A stretch of DNA of 43,411 nt from JALZUE01 sp051251725 (GTDB taxonomy: Bacteria > Pseudomonadota > Gammaproteobacteria > Enterobacterales > Alteromonadaceae): NCBI GenBank assembly GCA_051251725.1, contig JBPOFN010000036.1, positions 1 through 43,411 on the forward strand, read 5' to 3'. Below, one piece after another: positions 1 to 7,385 of this stretch. Below the pieces are notes generated by a model that saw only the letters and a program-made list of their open reading frames with translations, was not told the DNA's origin and did not search any database. The translations under genes were made by a program, and so were the position numbers. Every line of letters starts with the position of its first letter. Positions within the stretch are counted from its first letter, which is position 1.

Positions 1-797
1 GTTTCGCTGCCAGGTATACGCCATAGCAAATTCTCAAAATCAAAATCTTGCCATTTAGCCGATGCAGTTTCGCCAGCACGGGTTGCAAAGGTGATTAACA
101 TCAAAATGATCATTTGATGACTCTTTTTCTGATTAGCCTGTAATTTCGGTATCTTTAAAAACAGTTGTTTATTCAACCGAGTTAACTTAGGCGTAGCACG
201 CTTACGGGTGTATTTTGATATTGAAATATCAGAGGCTATCTGCGAATTTTTTGAAATTAGTCCTAACGCTTTCGCCCTTTTTATCATTCCATTCAGTACT
301 GTAAGTAATAATGTAACGGTTGATAAAGCTAACTTTCGTCGAATTACCTGTACAAACTCTGCATCGATTAGTGCATGATTTATCTCTCGTAAACGATATG
401 CGCCCAATAAAGGTTTAATATGATTCACAATCATTGCGGTTGTTTGTTTTTTGGTTTTAACCTTAAGATCTGAATCATTATTTAATCGATTTATATACCA
501 ATCACAAAGTTCATTCATCGTATTAAACGTATTATGATTGATAAATGCATTTTGATGATGTACTTGCTTTAAAGCCTGGTGCGCAGTTTGTGCACTCACC
601 ATAGGATAACTACCTAGCTTGGTAAATTTGTCTTTACCGTTTATGTATGTACGCGCATAAAAATAACCTTTAGCTCTATTAATTGAACTGTACCGAAAGA
701 TCAAAGAATCATTTTTATCTCGAATAGCATTAACGGTTAAGTCGGCTTGAAATTGTTGAATGGCTTTGTTATTCAAAGTCGTCAATTTTATTGGCAT
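1..797 (-). CDS. Tyrosine recombinase/integrase, partial (C-terminus off the left edge)
   Basis: Site-specific DNA integrase. Translated leftward from an ATG at 795-797, the frame stays open to the window edge (about 265 residues). The N-terminal part resembles an arm-type DNA-binding domain (KFTKLGSYPMVSAQTAHQAL). A core-binding helical region follows. The frame then enters the catalytic domain at box I (ITFATRAGETASAKWQDFDF), where the Arg is the first catalytic residue. The other catalytic residues, including the Tyr, lie outside the window, so activity cannot be judged. The start is supported by GGGAG 8 nt upstream, and the gene begins 1 bp after the Rep stop codon, which indicates translational coupling with the Rep and AlpA genes. 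It differs from the integrase at 3286-4515. Family assignment is firm; the site it targets is unknown. Confidence 0.85.
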   Translation of the reverse strand, partial: MPIKLTTLNNKAIQQFQADLTVNAIRDKNDSLIFRYSSINRAKGYFYARTYINGKDKFTKLGSYPMVSAQTAHQALKQVHHQNAFINHNTFNTMNELCDWYINRLNNDSDLKVKTKKQTTAMIVNHIKPLLGAYRLREINHALIDAEFVQVIRRKLALSTVTLLLTVLNGMIKRAKALGLISKNSQIASDISISKYTRKRATPKLTRLNKQLFLKIPKLQANQKKSHQMIILMLITFATRAGETASAKWQDFDFENLLWRIPGSE

Positions 798-798
798 A

Positions 799-1962
799 TT
801 ATTTTCTCCCTCTGAGAATTGAGGAATAATGCGCTTCGTGAAGTTCACTTATCAGTAGCTTTTTATTGTCTTCATCTACACCAAAATATTCAGAAAACTC
901 AAGTTCATCAATATAACTAGGTAAAGCATGTTTTTTCGAAAGCTCTGGACGAGATAATAAATCAAACACTGCGTCCGAATCTTCATTTAATAGTTTATAC
1001 AAAGCATTGTAGGTTCGACCATGCTGATACTTTGTAAATGCGGCACTTCGAACAACAGAATTGAGATGCGTTAACGCCTTCTCTCTTTTGATATTTCGAG
1101 GTTCAACCCCTTTAATAATGCGCCGATGAATTTTTGGATATGCACCAACAAAATAGGCATCAGGATTAAATAAAACATCGTTTGGGATTACATGTTTATT
1201 TTTTTTACGTAGAGTTACCTCATGACGAGTCCAACCATTGATGAATGTTAACCCTTTAGGGATATTCATTTGAGCTAGTTTATCGTAGATCAGTACTGAT
1301 TTTACGGAACTGTTATTACCAATATAATAGCTACCAGGATAATTATTTTTACTGTTTCTTTTAGGCCCACGTCCCCTTTTAGGATCATAATCACCGGCAG
1401 AATAAGCTTTTTGTACATAACGATGATTAAATTTGCCTGAATAATCATCAACAGCAATATCTACTTCAGTTATCGCACCATTAAATTGAATTAGTAAGGC
1501 ATATATTGCACTAAATTTTTTCTCATCATTATTCACATAACTACAACCATGGCCGGTAAGATCTAATTGAATAATACCTTTATCAAAATCCCACTTTATA
1601 GAACCGCAACAACTTGTCGTTTTATCGAGAGGGAAAAGTTTGACGCCGTGTTTGTGATATTTAAGTGTCGCTTTGATCTTGGAAATACTAATGCCAATAA
1701 CTGATAGCCAATCGCTTAACAATGACTTAATTATTTTAAATAGTTCTTTATTTGAAAACGTGAAAGTTACTTTAAGTAAATCAATTAAAGACTTCATTTC
1801 TACAGTCTCAATTCTTGGACAATGTGTCTGAATTAAGTACTCTAAATAAGAATAGGATAACTCATTGTTAATATGAACTTTATAGCTTATTACTGTCTGT
1901 AGATATGATCCTGTTGTGATCTTAGTAGAGTCAAACGCTTGTGGTTTCTGATGAAAATTCAT
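799..1962 (-). CDS. Replication initiation factor (Rep_trans / filamentous phage RstA-like)
   Basis: Probable rolling-circle replication initiator that would nick its own origin. What is seen: EVDIAVDDYSG at about 166-175, SYYIG then KSVLIYDK at 211-228, and WTRHEVTLR at 244-252. This order matches the replication initiation factor family of filamentous phage RstA and related plasmid Rep proteins. Length is 387 residues, ordinary for the family. The start ATG at 1962 has a strong GAGGA ribosome site, overlaps the AlpA stop codon (ATGA), and the stop is 1 bp from the downstream integrase, so all three genes look like one transcript. The catalytic Tyr cannot be fixed by eye. A relaxase-like role without autonomous replication is the main alternative. 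Confidence 0.75.
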   Translation of the reverse strand: MNFHQKPQAFDSTKITTGSYLQTVISYKVHINNELSYSYLEYLIQTHCPRIETVEMKSLIDLLKVTFTFSNKELFKIIKSLLSDWLSVIGISISKIKATLKYHKHGVKLFPLDKTTSCCGSIKWDFDKGIIQLDLTGHGCSYVNNDEKKFSAIYALLIQFNGAITEVDIAVDDYSGKFNHRYVQKAYSAGDYDPKRGRGPKRNSKNNYPGSYYIGNNSSVKSVLIYDKLAQMNIPKGLTFINGWTRHEVTLRKKNKHVIPNDVLFNPDAYFVGAYPKIHRRIIKGVEPRNIKREKALTHLNSVVRSAAFTKYQHGRTYNALYKLLNEDSDAVFDLLSRPELSKKHALPSYIDELEFSEYFGVDEDNKKLLISELHEAHYSSILRGRK

Positions 1963-2228
1963 AGCATATCCTCATCAAATAACTCAGCACGTTTATCAAT
2001 TAACGTAGTAACTAACTGCTTGATAGCTTCTTCAGATTTACCACTACAAATTGCTGCTAGCACTATTTGAATTTCATGCTCTAGATATCCGACAGCTCTA
2101 TCGCCAAGAGAAATTGGCGGAACCATTAAACCTTCTTTTATGCGGGTGTACAGTGTGGATTTTTTGAAGCCAAGGGTAATAAGTACTTCAGGTAATCGGT
2201 TAATTTTAAGTTGGACTTTATCAGCCAT
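1959..2228 (-). CDS. AlpA-like helix-turn-helix regulator / excisionase
   Basis: Small DNA-binding protein of 89 residues. Residues about 12-53 (LPEVLITLGFKKSTLYTRIKEG, then an ISLGDRAVGY wing) fit the MerR-like winged helix of AlpA/Xis proteins, which in prophages and satellites activate or direct excision by the neighbouring integrase. The ATG at 2228 has AAGGA about 6 nt upstream. It is the first gene of the leftward AlpA-Rep-Int set and overlaps Rep by 4 bp. No stretch suggests any other domain. The role (excision directionality factor against transcription activator of the cassette) is inferred from position and family only. Confidence 0.8.
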   Translation of the reverse strand: MADKVQLKINRLPEVLITLGFKKSTLYTRIKEGLMVPPISLGDRAVGYLEHEIQIVLAAICSGKSEEAIKQLVTTLIDKRAELFDEDML

Positions 2229-2294
2229 TTCTATTCCTTATCAATTAGAGTTGGAAATTAGGAATGACTATTAGATGATTGTGGGTGGATCGAT

Positions 2295-2323
2295 CCGCCA
2301 GTAACCGATCCGGTTACTGGTGG
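2295..2323. repeat. Strong 13-bp hairpin with adjacent 10-bp palindrome
   Basis: CCAGTAACCG (2298-2307) and CGGTTACTGG (2311-2320) form a perfect 10-bp stem around a 3-nt loop. With C-G, C-G and a G.U pair at the base it reaches 13 bp (2295-2323). A separate palindrome GGATCGATCC lies at 2287-2296. On the plus strand the hairpin is followed by six T's (2324-2329), the form of a rho-independent terminator, but no plus-strand gene ends here. On the minus strand it overlaps the last codons of the 308-residue gene and has no T tract. It may be a terminator guarding the cassette or a structured replication origin. Confidence 0.6.
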
Positions 2324-3240
2324 TTTTTTATACACTTATAAAAAAAAGATGCTGAATATTGATATTTTTCTAATCCATCTGGTAATTCAGGAGTTCCATA
2401 TCGGTTCATATCTGGTGTAAGTTCATTCATAAAAGCTTCGTCCAGCATGACATCTTTAGGCAGTGACATATAATCCTTATCTGTTTCTGCCATCGATAAT
2501 AATAATATATTCATAGGTAGATCATCATAATCTTCTTCTCGTATATCTGCCGATTTAAAACTTTTATTTTTATGATCTCCATTATATCTTTTAGGCCTTG
2601 GAGCTAAATTCTTTGATTTTCTACTATCAATGTCTATGACCATCATTTGATTAGCCCAGGTTTTAAGTTCTTCTTCGTACTCTTTAACTGAAGACTGATT
2701 AATGTTTACATTTCTATTTTTAGCCCCAGATTTAGCTCTTTTACTTACAAAAACATCCTTAATGCTAGTAACTAACCCTGTTTTCTTAGAAAGAGCCTCC
2801 ACAGCTTGGCTAAGTCTGGGTAGACCAATCGTTTTTAATTCATCGGCTAACATTTTAAACAAAAACTTATCTTTGTATGCCTTTCCATCAATGCTTCGTT
2901 TTAACTTTAAATCTAATAACTGTAATGAATCAAATTTGTTAGCCTTAATCTGTTCTAGTTTCGCGTCTATTAAACGTTCAATTATTTGCTTTTCATTACC
3001 TTCGGCTTTAAAAAATTTGTTATATAAATAATCTAATTCTTCTTTTTCTTCCTTAAAATTAAACCGTTGATAATTTAATGATAATTCTCTGATTTGTTCA
3101 CTTTCCCCAATATATTCGAGGCTATCAGGGTGTGCATCAGAAATTATCGAGAAATGTATAGGTTGAACAAATTTAGCTAGATCGTTTAAATCATTTAATT
3201 GTTTTTGATTTCTTGCTTCGCTTCTTTTACTTAAAGTCAA
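2314..3240 (-). CDS. Hypothetical protein of the mobile element
   Basis: Not recognised. The 308-residue product is highly charged and looks cytoplasmic: no signal peptide, no membrane segment. Residues about 60-115 (Lys/Glu-rich, EEKEELDYLYNKFF to KLEQIKANKFDSLQLLDLKL) are likely helical, possibly coiled coil. A basic stretch near 165-180 (FVSKRAKSGAKNRNVNIN) could contact nucleic acid. The C-terminal third is acidic with several Met. The first usable start is TTG at 3240, with GAG about 8 nt before it; no ATG lies near, so the N-terminus is uncertain. It sits 45 bp after the integrase stop and its own stop lies inside the strong hairpin at 2295-2323. Cargo or a replication accessory protein are both possible. 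Confidence 0.55.
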   Translation of the reverse strand: MTLSKRSEARNQKQLNDLNDLAKFVQPIHFSIISDAHPDSLEYIGESEQIRELSLNYQRFNFKEEKEELDYLYNKFFKAEGNEKQIIERLIDAKLEQIKANKFDSLQLLDLKLKRSIDGKAYKDKFLFKMLADELKTIGLPRLSQAVEALSKKTGLVTSIKDVFVSKRAKSGAKNRNVNINQSSVKEYEEELKTWANQMMVIDIDSRKSKNLAPRPKRYNGDHKNKSFKSADIREEDYDDLPMNILLLSMAETDKDYMSLPKDVMLDEAFMNELTPDMNRYGTPELPDGLEKYQYSASFFYKCIKNHQ

Positions 3241-3285
3241 AATATTAACTCACTAATTAAAGGTGGAAAATTGAATAAGGGGCTA

Positions 3286-4515
3286 TTAATTTAAATGCTT
3301 AAGCATAGAAAGATCATTTCGAGAACATTTTTCAATATGTTCACTCCACCAATCCATCATTTTTCTACGTGGTTCAATGTAAGCAGCATGATTATAAGAG
3401 CTTCTTACCGTATTTTTATCTACGTGGGCTAAAGCTACTTCAATTAATTGTGCATCCCACTGCTCCTCATTGAGGGTTGTACTAGCAAGCGAACGCATAC
3501 CATGAGCAACTAATCTGTTCTTGAATGGCATACGTTTTTTTAAAGCATTATTAGCAGTTTCTGAATTAGAAGGTTTGGTCTTACTTCTATCCGCGGGGAA
3601 GATAAACTCTAAATGAAAACTGATCATTTTCATTCTTTCAAGAATTTCTAGTACCTGCTTAGACAAAGGGACAATATGGTCTCGATTTTTTTTCATTCTA
3701 GTACCAGGAATTGACCACAACTTATTTTCAAAGTCGATTTCAGCCCAACGGGCTTCTGCAGCTTCTACAGGCCTTACCATCGTATGTAACTGAAACTCGA
3801 TTAAACAACGCGTTGTAATTTTAATATTGGCAAACGAGAGCTCTTTCATTAACTCTGGCAATTCTTGTGGTTTTAATGTCGCCATGTTCTTTGACTTAGG
3901 TGATTGAAAAGCAGCTTTAATACCTGATAAAGGGTTAGCATGAACAACACCGGTGTTTACAGCAAAATTCATCAGTTCATTTAAATGACCAATAATTTTG
4001 TCTACTGTTTCTAAACTTCCACGAGCCGCTAATACTTTTAACGTTTGAATGGTTTCTGGTGCAGATATTTTATCAATTGGTCGATGACCTAGTTGAGGGA
4101 ATACATGATTTTGGAAATTACGCCAAAGCGACTTTGATGTTGTTTCAGCAATTTTGGTTTTCTTTACTTCAAACCAAACTTTGGCAACATTGATTAAAGT
4201 ATTACCGGCAGCTATTTTATTTTCCCTGGCAATATCATCACGATATTCTTTAGGGTCGACACCTTTAGCTAATAACTCTTTTGCTTGTGTTCTTTTAGTT
4301 CTTGCATCAGCAAGTGAAACAGCAGGAAAATTTCCGAGACTTAAAGATGTTCGTTTTCTGCTGATCGGCTTAAGGTAATCAAGAAGCCATTGTTTTGAAC
4401 CACTTGGCATAATTCTTAATTGTAAACCTTCACCATCAGATAACTTATAAATGCTATCGGTTGATTTAGCCTGTTTGACTTGAGTATTAGTCAGTGGAGT
4501 AGTTTTTTTTGCCAT
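3286..4515 (-). CDS. P4-type tyrosine integrase (DUF4102 arm domain), leuU-associated
   Basis: Phage P4-like site-specific recombinase of 409 residues, the usual length. An arm-type DNA-binding domain covers about 5-95 (KLSDGEGLQLRIMPSG, SLGNFPAVSLADARTKR), a core-binding domain about 105-205, and the catalytic domain about 215-395. Catalytic residues visible are Arg248 (TMVRP), His338 and Arg341 (HGMR), His364 (LAHV) and Tyr374 (SSYNHA), so the enzyme looks intact. It starts 164 bp from the 3' end of tRNA-Leu(GAG) and points away from it, the typical geometry for P4-type elements that use a tRNA 3' end as attachment site. There is no Shine-Dalgarno; instead a TGTAGTACA repeat ends 4 bp before the ATG, which suggests autoregulation or integrase binding there. 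Confidence 0.95.
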   Translation of the reverse strand: MAKKTTPLTNTQVKQAKSTDSIYKLSDGEGLQLRIMPSGSKQWLLDYLKPISRKRTSLSLGNFPAVSLADARTKRTQAKELLAKGVDPKEYRDDIARENKIAAGNTLINVAKVWFEVKKTKIAETTSKSLWRNFQNHVFPQLGHRPIDKISAPETIQTLKVLAARGSLETVDKIIGHLNELMNFAVNTGVVHANPLSGIKAAFQSPKSKNMATLKPQELPELMKELSFANIKITTRCLIEFQLHTMVRPVEAAEARWAEIDFENKLWSIPGTRMKKNRDHIVPLSKQVLEILERMKMISFHLEFIFPADRSKTKPSNSETANNALKKRMPFKNRLVAHGMRSLASTTLNEEQWDAQLIEVALAHVDKNTVRSSYNHAAYIEPRRKMMDWWSEHIEKCSRNDLSMLKHLN

Positions 4516-4518
4516 CTA

Positions 4519-4567
4519 TGTAGTACAGAATTATTGTTGTTACTTTTGTACTACATAATGTACTACT
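4519..4567. repeat. Three-copy TGTACTAC repeat cluster before the integrase
   Basis: TGTAGTACA (4519-4527) is an exact inverted copy of TGTACTACA (4547-4555). A third, direct copy TGTACTACT follows at 4559-4567. The cluster lies between the integrase start and the tRNA. It could be the arm-type sites bound by the integrase N-terminal domain, or an operator for a regulator such as the AlpA-like protein. The first copy occupies the place where a ribosome binding site would be. Confidence 0.6.
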
Positions 4568-4612
4568 AAAAATACCGGATGTCATCACCCCGTATTGGAG
4601 TGTAACGGACAT

Positions 4613-4654
4613 AAAAAAACCGGAATCCTTTATTTTTAAAGGCTTTCCGGTCTT
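4613..4654 (-). terminator. Rho-independent terminator after leuU
   Basis: ACCGGAA at 4619-4625 pairs with TTCCGGT at 4645-4651, and CCTTT pairs with AAAGG inside this stem. Read leftward it is followed by a run of seven T's (4613-4619). It would end the secG-leuU transcript. A second small inverted repeat, GGTTC-TTAAC-GAACC (4659-4673), lies between it and the tRNA. Confidence 0.75.
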
Positions 4655-4679
4655 TATTGGTTCTTAACGAACCTGTATG

Positions 4680-4764
4680 TGGTGCGGATAGAGAGACTCG
4701 AACTCTCACGCCGTGAAGCACAGCCCCCTCAAGGCTGCGTGTCTACCAATTCCACCATATCCGC
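4680..4764 (-). tRNA. leuU: tRNA-Leu (anticodon GAG)
   Basis: The minus strand gives an 85-nt tRNA including an encoded CCA. The acceptor stem is GCGGATA (4764-4758) with TATCCGC (4690-4684), the discriminator is A (4683) and CCA is 4682-4680. The D arm carries GGTAGACAC, the anticodon loop TTGAGGG gives GAG (4730-4728), a long class II variable arm follows, and the T loop has GTTCGAG. It reads CTC/CTT leucine codons. Its place directly after secG matches leuU in E. coli, and its 3' end is the likely attachment site of the neighbouring P4-type element. Confidence 0.97.
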
Positions 4765-4779
4765 AAATTTTTTAAATTG

Positions 4780-5172
4780 TTACTCAGGTACGTCGTTTTC
4801 TTTAGCAGCCACGGCTTTATCAGCAGCAGGTACATCTTCATTGACAGCAAGCGTATCAGTATTTACTGGCTCAGCACTACCTACTGTAGTTTGCGCTGCA
4901 GTATCGGCTAAATTATTCCATTCGTCAGTCGCTTTTACTCGGTTAGCCGTAAGGTTACCTAATACTAAACTGATGATAAAGAAACCAACGGCTAAATACG
5001 TAGTTGTTTTAGTTAAGAAGTTACCAGAACCACTTGAACCAAAAAGTGTCGCCGATGAACCGGCACCAAATGAAGCGCCCATATCAGCACCTTTACCTTG
5101 CTGGATAAGGATTAAGCCAACTAGGCTGATAGCGATTAATACGTATGCAATAATTAATACTTGATATAACAT
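4780..5172 (-). CDS. secG: SecG, preprotein translocase subunit
   Basis: Small inner-membrane subunit of the SecYEG channel that assists SecA-driven export. The 130-residue product starts MLYQVLIIAYVLIAI, with a first membrane helix at about 2-22. The family loop LILIQQGKGADMGASFGAGSSATLFGSSG follows, then a second helix at about 53-75 and an acidic, Ala-rich tail. The ATG at 5172 is preferred over an upstream frame extension because it has AGGA about 10 nt upstream and lies 5 bp after the tpiA stop. It is the last protein gene before leuU, the same order as in E. coli except that tpiA is inserted upstream. Confidence 0.95.
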   Translation of the reverse strand: MLYQVLIIAYVLIAISLVGLILIQQGKGADMGASFGAGSSATLFGSSGSGNFLTKTTTYLAVGFFIISLVLGNLTANRVKATDEWNNLADTAAQTTVGSAEPVNTDTLAVNEDVPAADKAVAAKENDVPE

Positions 5173-5177
5173 TTTGT

Positions 5178-5933
5178 TTATCCTTTGATTGTTAAACAAA
5201 TTCTCTCAAATTCGTCAACATTTAAACTAGCTCCACCGATAAGACCACCGTCAATATCAGGTTGCTGAAATAATTTCTCACAGTTATTCGCGTTAACGCT
5301 GCCACCATAAATAATCGGTATTTTTCGCGCGATATCTGTGTCTAATTCTGCTAAGAAAGCACGAATAAATCGATGCGTTTCTTGCGCTAACTCTGGCGAT
5401 GCTGTTTTTCCTGTGCCTATTGCCCATAATGGTTCATAAGCGATAACAACATCGTTAAATTTTTCAATGCCTATTTTATCAATCACTGCTTGGATCTGAG
5501 CTGATAAAAACGCTTCGGTTTGTCCTGAAGTTCTGTCTTCTTCTCGCTCGCCAATACAAAAAATAGGCGTTAGTTGTGCATTCAATGCTGTTTCTACTTT
5601 AAGTGCCACTAGTGAGTTTGTCTCATGATAAAGACTTCTTCTTTCTGAGTGACCTAAAACAACATATTTTACTGCTAATTCTTTTAACATGTCAGCAGAA
5701 ACTTCACCTGTATATGCACCTGCTTTAAATTCACTCATATTTTGAGCGCCTAAAACAATATTATCGTGCATCAACATTTGCTTTGCTGACATTAAATAAG
5801 GAAAGCTTGGACAAATAATTACATCAAGATTTGATGGTGTAATTATACGGTTTAAACGCTCTGACATATTTTGGAGCAAAGTTAGATTACCATGCATTTT
5901 CCAATTAGCTAGAACAATAGCCTTTCTTGTCAT
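5178..5933 (-). CDS. tpiA: Triosephosphate isomerase
   Basis: Interconverts dihydroxyacetone phosphate and glyceraldehyde 3-phosphate in glycolysis and gluconeogenesis. The 251 residues match the usual length. Active-site features are all present: NWKMHGN (Lys near 12), LGHSERR (His near 95), AYEPLWAIGTGKTA (Glu near 168 and the mobile loop) and the phosphate-binding YGGSVNANN with GGASL. It lies between glmM (100 bp) and secG (5 bp), an arrangement common in gammaproteobacteria outside the enterics. The ATG at 5933 is supported by the conserved MTRKAIVLANWKM start. Confidence 0.97.
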   Translation of the reverse strand: MTRKAIVLANWKMHGNLTLLQNMSERLNRIITPSNLDVIICPSFPYLMSAKQMLMHDNIVLGAQNMSEFKAGAYTGEVSADMLKELAVKYVVLGHSERRSLYHETNSLVALKVETALNAQLTPIFCIGEREEDRTSGQTEAFLSAQIQAVIDKIGIEKFNDVVIAYEPLWAIGTGKTASPELAQETHRFIRAFLAELDTDIARKIPIIYGGSVNANNCEKLFQQPDIDGGLIGGASLNVDEFERICLTIKG

Positions 5934-6033
5934 TAAACTTTCCTATTTTGAAGCGGCGAGATATTATCGAACCTAAGAACAAGTTACAAGCATTTCACTT
6001 AATTACTTGTTTATTTGATTAATTATCAAGCGT

Positions 6034-7371
6034 TCAGCAAACTTCTTTTACTTTATCGGCAATTTTATGCGCTAAACGAGTCACTTCTTCAACAGTAGGA
6101 CCTTCTACCATCACTCGAATTAACGGCTCAGTACCCGACTTACGTAAAAGTACGCGTCCTCTGCCAACCAGCTCTGCTTCAACTTCTTGTACACTATCAA
6201 GTACTGGCTGATTTAGTAACGGATCTTCATCACCATTAAAACGTACATTAACTAAAATTTGCGGTAATTTAACCATACCTTTACGGAGTTGTGCGAGCGA
6301 CTTACCAGAACGGCAAACCGTTTCTAACACATTAAGCGCGGCTATGATGCCATCGCCGGTCGACGTACAATCAAGATTAATAATATGGCCTGAGTTCTCA
6401 GCACCTAACTGCCAGCCATGTTCTTTTAGTTTTTCCATAACATAACGGTCGCCAACGTTGGCACGAATAAAATCAATATTAAGCGCTTTAAGCGCCAATT
6501 CTAAGCCCATGTTGCTCATTAGGGTACCAACAACACCACCTGTTAGGGTTCCTTGCTCTTGGGCTTGCTTAGCGATCATAAAAATAATTTCGTCACCGTC
6601 GATAACGTCACCATTTTGATCAACCATCATTAATCTGTCGCCATCGCCGTCTAAGGCAATTCCCATATCAGCTTGATGCTCTAATACCAACTTGCTGATG
6701 TTTTTCATTGAGGTCGCACCACAGTCATCATTGATATTAGTGCCGTTAGGTGAACAGGCGAATTCAACAACTTCAGCGCCGAGTTCTCTAAAGACACTTG
6801 GTGCTATGTGATACGTTGCGCCGTTGGCACAATCAACAACAACTTTTAAACCATTTAGCGAAAGTTCTGATGGGAAGTTACTTTTACAAAATTCAATATA
6901 TCGACCCGCCGCATCATCTATGCGTACCGCTTTTCCTAATTTTGCCGAGTGTACACATTCCATGTCTTCATCAATTTGGGCTTCAATCGCTAATTCAACA
7001 TCATCAGGTAGTTTTTCACCTTTGGTTGAGAAAAACTTAATGCCGTTATCATAATAAGGATTATGTGAGGCGCTGATAACAATACCGGCTTCGGCACGAA
7101 ATGTTTTGGTTAAATAAGCAACCGCAGGTGTTGGCATTGGGCCCATTAGACCAATATCGATACCTGCCGCTGAAAATCCTGCTTCTAATGCTGATTCCAA
7201 CATATAGCCAGATATACGCGTGTCTTTACCTATTAATACTTTTTTGGTGCCCTGACCTGCTAAAACCTTACCAGCGGCATAACCAAGTTTCATAACAAAT
7301 TCAGGAGAAATAGGGCTTTTGCCTACTAAACCACGAACACCATCTGTACCAAAATATTTTCTTTGTGACAT
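6034..7371 (-). CDS. glmM: Phosphoglucosamine mutase
   Basis: Converts glucosamine 6-phosphate to glucosamine 1-phosphate for UDP-GlcNAc, and so peptidoglycan and LPS synthesis. Starting at MSQRKYFGTDGVRG gives 445 residues, the E. coli length, with GAGG just upstream. An ATG 15 nt further up would overlap the folP stop and add five residues. The phosphoserine loop ISASHNPYYDNGIKFF is near 100, the metal loop ALDGDGDRLMMVD near 240, the sugar loop GAENSGHII near 325, and the phosphate site RKSGTEPLIRVMVEG near 410. It follows folP directly, as in E. coli, so it is probably co-transcribed with ftsH and folP. Confidence 0.96.
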   Translation of the reverse strand: MSQRKYFGTDGVRGLVGKSPISPEFVMKLGYAAGKVLAGQGTKKVLIGKDTRISGYMLESALEAGFSAAGIDIGLMGPMPTPAVAYLTKTFRAEAGIVISASHNPYYDNGIKFFSTKGEKLPDDVELAIEAQIDEDMECVHSAKLGKAVRIDDAAGRYIEFCKSNFPSELSLNGLKVVVDCANGATYHIAPSVFRELGAEVVEFACSPNGTNINDDCGATSMKNISKLVLEHQADMGIALDGDGDRLMMVDQNGDVIDGDEIIFMIAKQAQEQGTLTGGVVGTLMSNMGLELALKALNIDFIRANVGDRYVMEKLKEHGWQLGAENSGHIINLDCTSTGDGIIAALNVLETVCRSGKSLAQLRKGMVKLPQILVNVRFNGDEDPLLNQPVLDSVQEVEAELVGRGRVLLRKSGTEPLIRVMVEGPTVEEVTRLAHKIADKVKEVC

Positions 7372-7385
7372 ACTTCCTCTCTTCA

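Noticed and set aside
2702..3031. 109-codon plus-strand frame inside the mobile element
   Set aside because: It mirrors the AT-rich 308-residue gene on the other strand, which has the better composition and context; no ribosome site.
4679..5164. 161-codon plus-strand frame across leuU and secG
   Set aside because: It is antisense to an unmistakable tRNA-Leu and to secG, and its product has no recognisable feature.
6798..7295. Several plus-strand frames opposite glmM
   Set aside because: Shadows of a strongly conserved gene; no start signals.
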